Positions 8,083-18,620 of a stretch of 64,000 bases of DNA are shown one piece after another. The stretch lies in the NCBI RefSeq assembly GCF_014851915.1, contig NZ_JACVAP010000003.1:124001-188000 (forward strand), in the 5' to 3' direction. This stretch comes from Xanthomonas sp. XNM01 (lineage in GTDB: Bacteria; Pseudomonadota; Gammaproteobacteria; Xanthomonadales; Xanthomonadaceae). Each line of letters begins with the position of its first letter. Within the stretch, counting starts at the first letter, position 1. The position numbers were made by a program, and so were the translations under genes. The notes below the pieces were generated by a model, which saw only the letters and a list, made by a program, of their open reading frames with translations, did no database searches and was not told the origin of the DNA.

Positions 8083-9255
8083 TCAGCCGCGCGCGTCCAG
8101 CGCGGCCACGGCCGGCAGGGTCTTGCCTTCGAGGAACTCGAGGAAGGCGCCGCCGCCGGTGGAGATGTAGCTGACCTCGTCGGCGATGGCGTACTTGTCG
8201 ACCGCGGCCAGGGTGTCGCCACCACCGGCGATCGAGAACGCCTTCGACGCGGCGATCGCGCGCGCCAGCGCCTCGGTGCCCTTGCCGAACGCGTCGAACT
8301 CGAACACGCCCACCGGGCCGTTCCAGACCACGGTGCCGGCGTTGGCGATCAGCGTCGCGTAATGCGCGGCGGTGTCCGGGCCGATGTCCAGGATCAGGTC
8401 GTCCTCGGCGACCGCATCGACGGCCTTGACCGTGGCCTGCGCATCGGCGGCGAAGGTCTTGGCCACGACCACGTCGGTCGGCAGCGGGATCTCGGCGCCG
8501 CGCGCCCTGGCATCGGCGACGATCTTCTTCGCGGTGTCGAGCAGGTCGGCCTCGTACAGCGACTTGCCGACGCCATGGCCGGCCGCGGCGATGAAGGTGT
8601 TGGCGATGCCGCCGCCGACGATCAGCTGGTCGACCTTGCCGACCAGGTTGGCCAGCAGTTCGAGCTTGGTCGAGACCTTGCTGCCGGCCACGATCGCCAG
8701 CAGCGGCTTGGCCGGCGCATCAAGCGCCTTGGCCAGCGCGTCCAGTTCGGCCATCAGCAGCGGGCCGCCGGCGGCGACCGGGGCGAAGCGGATCACGCCG
8801 TGGGTCGAGGCCTGGGCGCGGTGCGCGGTGCCGAAGGCATCCATGACGAACACGTCGCACAGCGCGGCGTATTTCCTCGCCAGCGCCTCGTCGTCCTTGC
8901 CCTCGCCGACGTTCATGCGGCAGTTCTCCAGCAGCACGACCTGGCCCGGCGCGACCTCGACGCCATCGACCCAGTCGCGCACCAGCGTCACCTCGGTGCC
9001 CAGCAGTTCCGAAAGACGCGCGGCCACCGGGGCCAGCGAGTCGGCCTCGCTCCAGCTGCCTTCCTTCGGGCGGCCCAGGTGCGAGGTCACCATCACCGCC
9101 GCGCCCTTCTCCAGCGCTGCGCGGATCGTCGGCACCGAGGCGGTGATGCGCTGCTCGGAGGTGATGCGGCCGTCGTCGATCGGCACGTTCAGATCCTGGC
9201 GGATCAGCACGCGCTTGCCGGAGAGGTCGAGGTCGGTCATGCGGAGGATGGTCAT
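8083..9255 (-). CDS. pgk: Phosphoglycerate kinase
   Basis: Glycolytic and gluconeogenic enzyme that transfers phosphate between 1,3-bisphosphoglycerate and ADP in the cytosol. 390 residues, the usual length. The substrate-binding N-terminal motif is [13 protein letters not shown], followed by SHLGRP at about 59. The nucleotide-binding C-terminal domain shows WNGPVGVFE and the phosphate-binding GGGDT loop ([10 protein letters not shown]). The signature is clear and the frame intact. It is not adjacent to gap, which lies 6 kb away on the same strand. Confidence 0.97.
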   Translation of the reverse strand: MTILRMTDLDLSGKRVLIRQDLNVPIDDGRITSEQRITASVPTIRAALEKGAAVMVTSHLGRPKEGSWSEADSLAPVAARLSELLGTEVTLVRDWVDGVEVAPGQVVLLENCRMNVGEGKDDEALARKYAALCDVFVMDAFGTAHRAQASTHGVIRFAPVAAGGPLLMAELDALAKALDAPAKPLLAIVAGSKVSTKLELLANLVGKVDQLIVGGGIANTFIAAAGHGVGKSLYEADLLDTAKKIVADARARGAEIPLPTDVVVAKTFAADAQATVKAVDAVAEDDLILDIGPDTAAHYATLIANAGTVVWNGPVGVFEFDAFGKGTEALARAIAASKAFSIAGGGDTLAAVDKYAIADEVSYISTGGGAFLEFLEGKTLPAVAALDARG

Positions 9256-9506
9256 CGAATGCTCGCTGGTCTACGTGGGAGGAGGCGCTTTACCGTGCAG
9301 GCCGCATGCGCGGCGCATGGGCGCGACGATCCCGGCCATTGTCGTGGCTGGCGGCCCACCGCGGCAAACCGGCGCGCCGGTGCCGATGATCCGTGGATAC
9401 CGACCTGCCGGATGCCGTCACGTGGACGCTCGACGGCACGGCATCGCACCACGCGGCGCCCATGGAGCGCCTGCAGTCCGGAACGCGCCCGGGCCGCAGG
9501 CACCGC

Positions 9507-10856
9507 TCATTCCGCGGGCGGACGCTGCCGCAGCAGGCTGAGCCCGAACCCGGCCACCAGCACGGCGCCCAGCACCAGCACCGCCCACAACAGCAGGTTG
9601 GTCCAGTCGCGCGGCAGTGGCGCCGGCGACAGCGCGGCCTGGCCAGCCAGTTCCTCGGCATCGGCGGCGAGGCTGGCCGACGCCGGCTGCCAGCTTTCGC
9701 CATGCCGGCGGCGCAGCGCGTCCAGCAGCGGCCCGATCGGCGCGTCGCCGCGCAGCGCGCGGCCGCTGCCCGCCGCCAGCGCATACGGCGGCTGGCCCTG
9801 CGCCAGGAACACCAGCACCTCGCTGCGGTACCCCAGCCGCAGGTCCGGCACGCCGGCGCCGACCGGCGTGGCCGGGGTCAGCCGCCAGTAGCGGTCGCGG
9901 ACCGGCGCGCTCAGCGCACGCGGTTCGGACTGCCCGTCCTGACCGACCTGGTAGGCCATCCACGGCCCGACCCGCCAGGTCCAGCTGGCATCGCGGCTGT
10001 CGCGGCTGTGCAGCGTCCACTCCAGCGCGTTGTTGCCGGGCAGGCGCACGTCGACGCGCGTCACCGGGAAACGGCCCTGCAGTTCGAACTCGAACACCGG
10101 CTTGCCGCTGTCGTCCCGTCGCTGGCCCTGCAGCTCCAGCCACTGCCGGTCGGCCACCACCGGCGCCGGCGCCAGTTCCGCGCGTACGCCGTCCAGCGCC
10201 AGCGTCGGCTGCCCGGCACGCGCCGGCAGCAGGCGCAGGTAGCGCGCCTGTCCGTTGAGCGGGATGCGGCGCTGCTGCAGGCGCGCCCCGTCGCGGCGCA
10301 GGTCCAGCAGCGGCGTGCCGGGATTGAGCGTGCGCCAGCTGCGCAGGTCGTCGCTGCCATCGACCCGGTAGGCCAGCTCGAACGGCGCGGCCGCATCCGG
10401 CCAGTCGATCAGCAGCGCGCGCGGCGCCTCGCCGAGTGCGCTGGCATCGACCAGCCACTGGGTCCCGTCCGCCGCCGGTGCGGACGCGACCGAAGCCTCG
10501 ACCCGCTGCACGCGGCCGGACGCATCGCGTTCGGCGATCAGGCGCAGGTCGGCGCCGCCGGCCGCGGCGGCCGGAGGCAACGGGAACCACGGCAGCGCGC
10601 GCGCGCGCGGCGCCTGCGCCTGCGGCTCGTCGGCGGCGAACACCGCGCCCGGCAGCGCCTGCCCGTCTGCGTTGAAGACCTCGACATCGCGCAGCGCCGG
10701 ATCGATCGCGCTGCGGTACACCGCCTCGTCCAGCACCACCCGGTAGGCACCCGCCTCCGCCTCGGCCGGACTCAGCGCCCATTGCCGGGCGTAATCGCCG
10801 CGTTCGCCGGCAGTGGCGATGACCGGGACCAGCAGCAGGCTCAGCAGGGATCTCAT
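9507..10856 (-). CDS. DUF3999 family membrane-anchored periplasmic protein
   Basis: 449 residues. An N-terminal signal peptide (MRSLLSLLLVPVIATAGE) is followed by a long beta-rich region of DUF3999 type. One C-terminal membrane segment (about 422-442, LLLWAVLVLGAVLVAGFGLSL) precedes the short positively charged tail LLRQRPPAE. Its ATG at 10856 overlaps the stop of the DUF2339 gene by 4 bp (ATGA), so the two proteins are probably co-translated and work together. DUF3999 and DUF2339 genes are commonly paired in proteobacteria, but I know of no established function. Confidence 0.8.
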   Translation of the reverse strand: MRSLLSLLLVPVIATAGERGDYARQWALSPAEAEAGAYRVVLDEAVYRSAIDPALRDVEVFNADGQALPGAVFAADEPQAQAPRARALPWFPLPPAAAAGGADLRLIAERDASGRVQRVEASVASAPAADGTQWLVDASALGEAPRALLIDWPDAAAPFELAYRVDGSDDLRSWRTLNPGTPLLDLRRDGARLQQRRIPLNGQARYLRLLPARAGQPTLALDGVRAELAPAPVVADRQWLELQGQRRDDSGKPVFEFELQGRFPVTRVDVRLPGNNALEWTLHSRDSRDASWTWRVGPWMAYQVGQDGQSEPRALSAPVRDRYWRLTPATPVGAGVPDLRLGYRSEVLVFLAQGQPPYALAAGSGRALRGDAPIGPLLDALRRRHGESWQPASASLAADAEELAGQAALSPAPLPRDWTNLLLWAVLVLGAVLVAGFGLSLLRQRPPAE

Positions 10857-13597
10857 GCGATGCGTTCCTCGGAGTCGGAGCGGTCGGCGGGCGCCTGCCG
10901 CGAAGGAGCCGGCGCCAGGTAGCCGATCACCGTGCACAGCAGGCCGTAGACGATGAAGGACGCGATGCCCAGCAGGTTGCCCAGATGCTGGCGGTCGACC
11001 AGCACCAGTTTGGCCAGCACGACGCCCATCAGCACCGCGCCGGCCAGCCACAGTCCGCGACGCGCGCGGCGCGAGCCGACCACCCAGCCGACCACGCCCA
11101 GCGCGCTCCACAGCACGGTCAAGGCGGTCTGCGCCAGGCTGCCGGACAGCAGCTCGGGCGCCCAGGCCAGCCCGCCCCAGTGGTGCACGCCGCGCAGGGT
11201 CGACACGGTGACCAGCACGAAGCCGGCGGCGGCGACCAGCGCCAGCCGCCAGTGCCGCAGCGGTGCCGGCGCGGCTGGCGACCACAGCCAGCGCGCGGCC
11301 AGCAGCAGCGCGGCCAGCTGGGCCAGCTCCAGCGGGTTGAGCAGCGGCAGCCACGGCAGCGGCGCGGCGCCGGCCGGCTGGGTCAGCGCCAGCATCCAGC
11401 CCGCGGCGAGGATCGCGAAACAGGTGGTCTGCCACGCTGCCCGCCACGCATCGAAACCGGTCCCCAGCGGCCAGGCCAGCCAGCGCCAGCGCAGCAGCGA
11501 GACCAGCGCCAGGCCCAGCCACGGCAGCGCCGCGAGCAGCGCCTGCCAGCCCGCGCCCAGCGCCAGCGTGCCGCCCCACCAGGCCGCCGACCAGGACAGC
11601 ACCAGCGGCCACAGCAGCCACCAGGCGAACAGGATGGCGCTGTCCGGCCGCATCCCGGCCACGCAGTACAGCGCGCGCGCGCCGAGCAGCGCGAACAGCG
11701 GCCACGCCCACAGGCCATCGCCGGCCAGCGGGTGCGCCAGCGCGATGGCCTGCAGCAGCGCCAGCGGGAACGCCGCCAGCACGCCGCCCAGCACGGTCAC
11801 CACCAGAGCCATGGCCATGCGCCGGCGATGCACCTCCGCCGCCAGCCACAGGGTGACCGCCGCGAAGGCGAGCAGCGCATGCGGCACTGCGCGCGTGTCG
11901 ACCACGCCGGCGATTTCCTGCGCGCCGTTGCCGCACCACCAGCCCAGACCCCACAGGTACCAGACCAGCGCGATGGCGGACGCACCATGCGCGCGTGCGG
12001 CCCAGGCCGAGGCGAACCCGGCCAGCGCGATCAGCAGCGCACTGAGGAAGGTCGCATCGAGCAGCGGCAGCGCATCGCCCACGTCGGCATCCACACCCGC
12101 CAGGCAGGCCAGCGCCGCCGCCAGCTGCAGCGCGGTGCCGCCCAGCTGCGGCAGCCACCGCCGCTGGCGCAGGCCGAGCCAGACCAGTGCGGCGCCTTCC
12201 AGCGCGAACACGCTGGCGGTGGCATGCGCCGACAGCGCCAGCGGCACCGCCAGCGTGGCGAAGCCGACCGCCAGCACCGCGTACGACTCGCCGAGCACGC
12301 GCAGCGGGCCGCGGCCCAGGCAAACGCGCGCCAGCAGCGCGTACAGCGCGGCCACGCCCAGCGCGCAGAACGCCAGCGGCAGCCGGTCGCCCCACATCAG
12401 CCCGGCCTGCAGCGAGAACGCCACCAGCGGCGTGCCGAACACCAGGCAGCCATCGACCAGATCGCGTCGCGACGCCGGCTGGCGCCGCGCGAACAGCAGC
12501 GGCACCGCCAGGTACAGCAGGAAGAACAGCAGCAGGAACGGCTGCGTGCTGCCGAAATGCTCCGGCCGGTACGACAGCGCGCCCCACAGCGTGCCGATGC
12601 CGAAGGTGAACGCGAAACCGAGCAGGTTGAGGATACGCCAGGACTTGAACCAGGCGATGCCGACGATGGCGACGTTCAGGACCGCGTAGTACGAAAACAG
12701 CGCCACGTGGTTGCCGCTGCCGGTGGACAGCCAGATCGGCGCCAGGAAGCCGGCCAGCAGCGCCAGCACCGCCAGCGCACGCGCGTCCTGCAGTACCGCC
12801 AGCAGACCCACGCCGGCCACCAGCACGATGCTCAGCGCGAACGCGGCACCGGCCGGGATCAGGCCATAGAGCTTGAACGCGGCGAACACGGTCAGCAGCA
12901 GCACGCCGATCATGCCGCCCTGCAGACTGAGCGCGAACGCCCGCTGGCGCTCGCGCCGGATCCAGCCGAACACCAGCCCGCCCATCGCCACCGCGGCGAT
13001 GCCGGCCAGGCGCAGCGGCATCGGGATCGACAGCAGGCCCTGGTCGCTGGCGTGCTTGAGCAGCGCGGCCACGCCGGCCAGCAGCACGAGCATGCCGATC
13101 TTGACCGGGATGTTGCCGACCGTGAACCAGCGTTTGACCGCGCGCAGCACCGCCTCCAGCGGCGATGGCGGCGCGGGACCGCGCGGAGCACCGGTGACGG
13201 CCGGGCCACGCACCGTGGCCGTCGCGGCGGCGTCGGCCGCGGCTGGCCGCTCCGGCGATGGCGTACCCGCCGGCGGCTCCGCGGCGGCAGAGGGCAGCGG
13301 CGGCGGCACGACCCCGACCAGGACCGGTGGCGGCAGCCAGCTGTCGGCAGCCGTGTCGCGCGGCGCGTCCGGCATGGCCGGGGCGACGGTGTCGGGCACG
13401 GGAGGGGCATCCACGGCCGATGCCTGCGGGGCGGACGCCCCGGGCCGCGCACGCGCGGACGCCGGTTCGGACGTTTCCAGCCGCAGTTCCAGCGCGGCCA
13501 CCCTGCGCTTCAGCCCGGCCACGCTCACCAGCGCGAACACCAGCAGTATCGGCATCGCCAGCACCGCCAGGCCCAGCAGGACCAACATCAGCTCCAT
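10853..13597 (-). CDS. DUF2339 polytopic membrane protein
   Basis: 914 residues. A short N-terminal membrane helix (MELMLVLLGLAVLAMPILLVFALV) is followed by a coiled/charged stretch (AALELRLETSE) and a Pro/Ala-rich linker to about residue 140. The rest is a very large array of hydrophobic helices, more than 20, typical of DUF2339. ATG 13597 is chosen because a perfect AGGGAGGT lies just upstream (13601-13608); longer open frame upstream lacks a start signal. It is translationally coupled to the DUF3999 gene. The function is unknown; a cell-envelope role is only inferred from topology. Confidence 0.82.
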   Translation of the reverse strand: MELMLVLLGLAVLAMPILLVFALVSVAGLKRRVAALELRLETSEPASARARPGASAPQASAVDAPPVPDTVAPAMPDAPRDTAADSWLPPPVLVGVVPPPLPSAAAEPPAGTPSPERPAAADAAATATVRGPAVTGAPRGPAPPSPLEAVLRAVKRWFTVGNIPVKIGMLVLLAGVAALLKHASDQGLLSIPMPLRLAGIAAVAMGGLVFGWIRRERQRAFALSLQGGMIGVLLLTVFAAFKLYGLIPAGAAFALSIVLVAGVGLLAVLQDARALAVLALLAGFLAPIWLSTGSGNHVALFSYYAVLNVAIVGIAWFKSWRILNLLGFAFTFGIGTLWGALSYRPEHFGSTQPFLLLFFLLYLAVPLLFARRQPASRRDLVDGCLVFGTPLVAFSLQAGLMWGDRLPLAFCALGVAALYALLARVCLGRGPLRVLGESYAVLAVGFATLAVPLALSAHATASVFALEGAALVWLGLRQRRWLPQLGGTALQLAAALACLAGVDADVGDALPLLDATFLSALLIALAGFASAWAARAHGASAIALVWYLWGLGWWCGNGAQEIAGVVDTRAVPHALLAFAAVTLWLAAEVHRRRMAMALVVTVLGGVLAAFPLALLQAIALAHPLAGDGLWAWPLFALLGARALYCVAGMRPDSAILFAWWLLWPLVLSWSAAWWGGTLALGAGWQALLAALPWLGLALVSLLRWRWLAWPLGTGFDAWRAAWQTTCFAILAAGWMLALTQPAGAAPLPWLPLLNPLELAQLAALLLAARWLWSPAAPAPLRHWRLALVAAAGFVLVTVSTLRGVHHWGGLAWAPELLSGSLAQTALTVLWSALGVVGWVVGSRRARRGLWLAGAVLMGVVLAKLVLVDRQHLGNLLGIASFIVYGLLCTVIGYLAPAPSRQAPADRSDSEERIA

Positions 13598-13763
13598 GCC
13601 ACCTCCCTGTGCGCCGACGCGGCGCCCGGCCATGCTACCGGCAAGGCGGCAGGTGCGGGATCGGGCCGGCCCGCGAACCGCGCGCAGCGTCTCAAGTCGG
13701 GCGCGGGCGCGCCGATAGGCCGGATGCCGCCGGGGAGGGTGGCCCCCACCCCACCAGGACCCC

Positions 13764-14837
13764 ATGACCACCCCAGCCTCCGTGCCTGACGCCAGCGTCG
13801 ACGACCACATCCGCGAGGTCGCCCACCTGTCCGGATCGCTGCTCGAGCAGCTGCGCCGTTCGCTGCAGCGGATCGACGAGATCAACCGCACCACCCACGT
13901 GATCTCGATGAACGCCCGGATCGAGTCGGTCCGCATCGGCGCGGCCGGGCGCAGCTTCGGCGTGATCGCCGAGGAGATGGACGGCCTGTCGCGGCGGGTC
14001 GCCGACACCACCCGCGAGATCGCGCGCCTGGCCGACAGCAGCAGCGTCGACATGAGCGGCTCGCTGGCGCGGCTGGAGCGCGACGTGCGCCGCACCCGCC
14101 TGACCGGGCTGGCACTGGGCAACATCGATCTGATCGACCGCAACCTCTACGAGCGCAGCTGCGACGTGCGCTGGTGGGCCACCGATGCGGCCGTGGTCGC
14201 TGCCGCCAGGCCCGGCAGCAGCGCGGCGGAACTGGCCCATGCCTCGCGCCGGATGGGCCAGATCCTGGATTCGTACACGGTGTATTTCGACCTGGTGCTG
14301 GCCGCGCCGGATGGCCGCGTCCTGGCCAACGGCCGCCCCGCGCAGTACGCCTCGGCCGGCCGCGACGTGGCCGACCAGGCCTGGTTCGCCTCGGCGATGC
14401 GCACCCGCAGCGGCGAGGAGTTCGGCTTCCAGGGCGTGCATGCCAGCGTGCTGGCCGGCGGCGAGCGGGTGCTGGTCTATTCCTGCGCGGTGCGCGAGGA
14501 CGGCCGCATCGATGGCCGCCTGCTGGGCGTGCTGGGCATCGTGTTCCGCTGGGATGCGCTGGCCCAGACCATCGTCGAGCGCACGCCGCTGTCCGAGCAG
14601 GAGTGGCAGCGCAGCCGCGTGGCCATCGTCGATGGCGGCGGCAACGTGCTGGCCGACTCGTCCGGGCTGCCGGCCGAGCCGATCGACTTCGCCGAGCGTG
14701 GCACGCTGTTCGCCGGCACGCGCGGTGCGCTGGTCACGCAGCTGCAGGGCCGGGCCTACTGCATCGCCCATGCCGCCTCGCCCGGCTACGAGACCTACCG
14801 CACCGGCTGGCACTCGCTGATCCTGCAGGCCCTGTAG
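13764..14837 (+). CDS. Soluble chemoreceptor-tip-like protein with C-terminal Cache-like sensor domain
   Basis: 357 residues with no signal peptide or membrane helix. Residues about 38-90 (TTHVISMNARIESVRIGAAGRSFGVIAEEM spans 43-72) resemble the hairpin tip of MCP signalling domains. Residues about 125-330 resemble a Cache/PDC sensor: FDLVLAAPDGRVLANGRP, then DVADQAWFASAM and GVLGIVFRWDALAQ. Standard chemoreceptors have the opposite order, with Cache outside, then membrane, then tip. AGGA at 13756-13759 precedes the ATG. No che gene is nearby. It could be a cytoplasmic sensor feeding a chemosensory array, but no ligand or partner can be named. Confidence 0.7.
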   Translation: MTTPASVPDASVDDHIREVAHLSGSLLEQLRRSLQRIDEINRTTHVISMNARIESVRIGAAGRSFGVIAEEMDGLSRRVADTTREIARLADSSSVDMSGSLARLERDVRRTRLTGLALGNIDLIDRNLYERSCDVRWWATDAAVVAAARPGSSAAELAHASRRMGQILDSYTVYFDLVLAAPDGRVLANGRPAQYASAGRDVADQAWFASAMRTRSGEEFGFQGVHASVLAGGERVLVYSCAVREDGRIDGRLLGVLGIVFRWDALAQTIVERTPLSEQEWQRSRVAIVDGGGNVLADSSGLPAEPIDFAERGTLFAGTRGALVTQLQGRAYCIAHAASPGYETYRTGWHSLILQAL

Positions 14838-14952
14838 CCGCTGCAGGGCACCGCGCCGGCAGCCACCGCCCACCGCGCCAAGGCCGGCGCCACATCGGCG
14901 CCGTGCCTTGCCGGAACCCGCGGGCGGCATGCGTTTTCGCGCCCCACAACGC

Positions 14953-14978
14953 ACGACCCCCGGCGAACCGGGGGTCGT
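14953..14978 (-). terminator. Strong hairpin terminator of gap
   Basis: A perfect 11-bp stem (14953-14963 with 14968-14978) has the loop CGAA on plus, which is UUCG in the gap transcript. It lies 22 bases beyond the gap stop and 115 bases beyond the end of the convergent MCP-like gene, so it may serve both. Confidence 0.65.
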
Positions 14979-15000
14979 ATCGATCCGCAGCCGATGGCGA

Positions 15001-16065
<1,065 letters not shown>

Positions 16066-16138
16066 CTAGCAGGCGCTCCGCACGCGGCCGGCGCGTTCCA
16101 CGCCGGCGATGAGCGCACGCTGACCCGGGCCGTGGAAG

Positions 16139-16152
16139 TTGATCAGGATCAA
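16139..16152. promoter_or_regulatory. Perfect FNR/Anr-type box upstream of ompW
   Basis: TTGAT-CAGG-ATCAA at 16139-16152 matches the FNR consensus TTGAT-N4-ATCAA exactly. The centre is about 71 bp before the ompW ATG. A class II position (-41.5) would put the transcript start near 16187 with a weak -10 (AACACT) around 16175-16180. ompW of E. coli is FNR-controlled, which supports the call. The divergent gap gene could also be affected. Confidence 0.7.
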
Positions 16153-16216
16153 GGCGGGGTGAACGCCGCAGGAGAACACTGCGCGCACATTCCACCGACC
16201 ACCGAGAGCAACAACG

Positions 16217-16861
16217 ATGCGCAAGACCTCCTCCCTCCTGATCAGCGGCCTGGCCCTCGCCCTGGCCGTCGCCGCCGCTCCCGCCATGGCCCAGTCCAAG
16301 GGCGAGTGGACCCTCGGCGTCGGCGCGCACGTGGTCGACCCGACCTCCGACGCCGGCGACCTGAACGGTGCGGCGCTGGGCCTGGGCGCCCTGCCGACCA
16401 AGGTCGACAGCGACGTCAAGCCGACGATCACCTTCGAGTACTTCATCGCCGACAACGTGGGCATCGAAGTGCTGGCCGCGCTGCCGTTCAAGCACGAGAT
16501 CAGCATCGCCGGCGTCGGCACCGTCGCCGAGACCAAGCAGCTGCCGCCGGTCGTCTCGCTGCAGTACCACTTCGCCAACAGCTCCAAGGTCACCCCGTTC
16601 GTGGGCGTGGGCGTGAACTACACCACCTTCTTCGGCACCGACGAGAAGGGCGCGCTGGCCGGCACCAAGGTCAAGCTGGAAGACTCGTGGGGCGTCGCCG
16701 CCCACGCCGGCCTGGACTTCGCGCTGAGCGAGAAGGGCGCGCTGCGCGTGGACGTGCGCTGGGCCGACATCGACACCGAGGTCAAGGTCAACGGCGCCAA
16801 GCTGGGCACCGCCAAGATCGACCCGATGGTCTACGGCCTGGCCTACGTCATGAAGTTCTGA
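16217..16861 (+). CDS. ompW: Outer membrane protein OmpW family
   Basis: 214 residues, a small 8-stranded outer-membrane barrel. The signal peptide is MRKTSSLLISGLALALAVAAAPAMA, with cleavage after AMA. The mature part has alternating hydrophobic strands and OmpW landmarks: EWTLGVGAHVVDP near the start, TITFEYFIADNVGIEVLAA, KVTPFVGVGVNYTTFF and the terminal strand ending in MKF, with a C-terminal aromatic for BAM recognition. OmpW forms a hydrophobic channel and is linked to oxygen and iron response. An FNR box lies upstream, consistent with induction at low oxygen. Confidence 0.92.
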   Translation: MRKTSSLLISGLALALAVAAAPAMAQSKGEWTLGVGAHVVDPTSDAGDLNGAALGLGALPTKVDSDVKPTITFEYFIADNVGIEVLAALPFKHEISIAGVGTVAETKQLPPVVSLQYHFANSSKVTPFVGVGVNYTTFFGTDEKGALAGTKVKLEDSWGVAAHAGLDFALSEKGALRVDVRWADIDTEVKVNGAKLGTAKIDPMVYGLAYVMKF

Positions 16862-16946
16862 TGCCGCCACGTTCCCGCCATGCGGGAGCGTGACCGGACA
16901 GGTGTTGCTGCTGGGGCGGTCGTGCGTGTCGGTTACAGTGCCGGGC

Positions 16947-17798
16947 ATGACACACACCACCGCCCCCGCTTCTTCCGTTTTCTCCGGCGCGTCGCGCACG
17001 TTCGCGGCGCGTTTTCTTCTTGGCCTGCTCGCCGTGTCGGTGGCCTTGCCCGCACAGGCGTGGGGCCCGCTCGGGCACCGTCTGGTCGCACGCCTGGCCG
17101 AAGACGATCTCTCGCCGCAGACCCGCGCGGCCATCGCGCAGCTGCTGCAGGGCGAGGCCGATCCCTCGCTGGCCGGCATCGCGACCTGGGCCGACAACCT
17201 GCGCGGCAGCGACCCCGGCCTGGGCCGGCGCTCGGCCAGCTGGCACTACGTCAACATCGGCGAATCCGGCTGCGTGTACGAGGCCGCACGCGACTGCCCG
17301 CGCGGCAACTGCGTGGTCGCCGCGATCGAGGCGCAGACCCGGATCCTGGCCGACCCGCGCAACAGCCGCGAGCGCAGGCTCAACGCGCTGAAGTTCGTCG
17401 TCCACTTCGTCGGCGACGTGCACCAGCCGCTGCATGCCGGCCACGCGCACGACCGCGGCGGCAACGACTACCAGGTCAACTTCCGCGCGCGCGGCAGCAA
17501 CCTGCATGCGTTCTGGGACAGCGGCCTGCTCAACGCCAAGGGCCTGGACGAAGACGCCTGGCTGGCGCGGCTGAGGCAGCTGCCGGCGCCGCCCGCGCAC
17601 TCGCCGGTGCCGGTCGGCGCGGCGCAGGCCTGGGCCGAACAGTCCTGCCGCATCACCCTGGCGCCGGGCTTCTATCCGCAGGGCCACGTGCTCGACGAAG
17701 CCTACGTGGCCCGCCACGCGGGCACCATCGAACAGCAGCTGCGCGACGGCGGCGCGCGCCTGGCCGCGGTGCTCAACGGCGCGCTCGGCCACGGCTGA
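16947..17798 (+). CDS. Secreted S1/P1-type zinc-dependent nuclease
   Basis: 283 residues. A long signal peptide ends in PAQA, placing Trp39 (WGPLGHR) at the mature N-terminus. In S1/P1 nucleases this first Trp supplies a zinc ligand, which fixes both start and cleavage site. Other ligands are visible in WADNLR, SWHYVNIGE, KFVVHFVGDVHQPLHAGH, DRGGNDYQV and LHAFWD, giving the full three-zinc set. It is predicted to degrade single-stranded DNA/RNA or release 3'-phosphates outside the cytoplasm. No clear ribosome binding site precedes ATG 16947. It stands alone, 39 bp before modA on the same strand. Confidence 0.92.
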   Translation: MTHTTAPASSVFSGASRTFAARFLLGLLAVSVALPAQAWGPLGHRLVARLAEDDLSPQTRAAIAQLLQGEADPSLAGIATWADNLRGSDPGLGRRSASWHYVNIGESGCVYEAARDCPRGNCVVAAIEAQTRILADPRNSRERRLNALKFVVHFVGDVHQPLHAGHAHDRGGNDYQVNFRARGSNLHAFWDSGLLNAKGLDEDAWLARLRQLPAPPAHSPVPVGAAQAWAEQSCRITLAPGFYPQGHVLDEAYVARHAGTIEQQLRDGGARLAAVLNGALGHG

Positions 17799-17837
17799 GC
17801 GACCGATACACTTGCCTGCCCCACAGGAGATACCGCG

Positions 17838-18617
17838 ATGTCCCGGCTGATCCGCCTCGCCCTGCTCCCGCTGCTGGCCCTGCTGGGCAGCATCGCCACG
17901 CCGCCCGCCAGCGCCCAGGCCGGACAGCCGCTGACCGTGTTCGCCGCCGCCAGCCTCAAGGAGTCGCTGGACGAGGCCGCCGCCCGCTACCGGAGCGAGA
18001 CCGGCACCACGGTGCGCGTGTCCTACGCGGCCAGCTCCACCCTCGCCCGGCAGATCGAGCAGGGCGCACCGGCCGGCGTGTTCATCTCCGCCGACCAGGA
18101 ATGGATGGACCACGTGCAGCGGCACGGCGCGCTCGCCGCCGGTACCCGCCGCAACCTGCTCGGCAACAGCCTGGTGCTGGTGGCACCGGCCGGCAGCAAC
18201 GTGCGCGTGGACCTGGCGCGCAGCGGCAGCCTGGTGGCCGCGCTGGCGGGCAAGCGGCTGGCGGTGGGCCAGACCGCGAGCGTGCCGGCCGGCAAGTACG
18301 CGCGCGAGGCGCTGGAGCACCTGGGCCACTGGGACGCGGTGAGCGGCCAGCTGGCCGAAGCCGACAGCGTGCGCGCGGCGCTGATGCTGGTGTCGCGCGC
18401 CGAGGTGCCGCTGGGCATCGTCTATGGCTCGGACGCCGAAGCCGAGCCGAAGGTGCGCGTGGTCGCCACCTTCCCGCCCTCCAGCCACGCCGCGATCGTC
18501 TATCCGGCCGCGGCGCTGGACCGTGGCGGCCCGCAGGCGGCCGCGTTCGTGCGCTGGCTGGCCTCGCCCGAGGCGCGCCGGATCTTCGAGCGGCGCGGCT
18601 TCACCCTCACCGACTGA
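17838..18617 (+). CDS. modA: Molybdate ABC transporter, periplasmic binding protein
   Basis: 259 residues. The signal peptide is [26 protein letters not shown]. The mature protein begins with the ModA motif [20 protein letters not shown], followed by [24 protein letters not shown], the loops that bind the tetrahedral oxyanion. CAGGAGA precedes the ATG. It is first of modABC, 3 bases ahead of modB. It delivers molybdate (or tungstate) for molybdenum cofactor enzymes. No ModE operator was recognised upstream. Confidence 0.95.
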   Translation: MSRLIRLALLPLLALLGSIATPPASAQAGQPLTVFAAASLKESLDEAAARYRSETGTTVRVSYAASSTLARQIEQGAPAGVFISADQEWMDHVQRHGALAAGTRRNLLGNSLVLVAPAGSNVRVDLARSGSLVAALAGKRLAVGQTASVPAGKYAREALEHLGHWDAVSGQLAEADSVRAALMLVSRAEVPLGIVYGSDAEAEPKVRVVATFPPSSHAAIVYPAAALDRGGPQAAAFVRWLASPEARRIFERRGFTLTD

Positions 18618-18620
18618 TCC

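Noticed and set aside
7628-8170. Arg-rich frame of about 180 codons between rnk and pgk
   Set aside because: Low-complexity composition, overlaps the pgk 3' end antisense, no ribosome binding site and no family resemblance.
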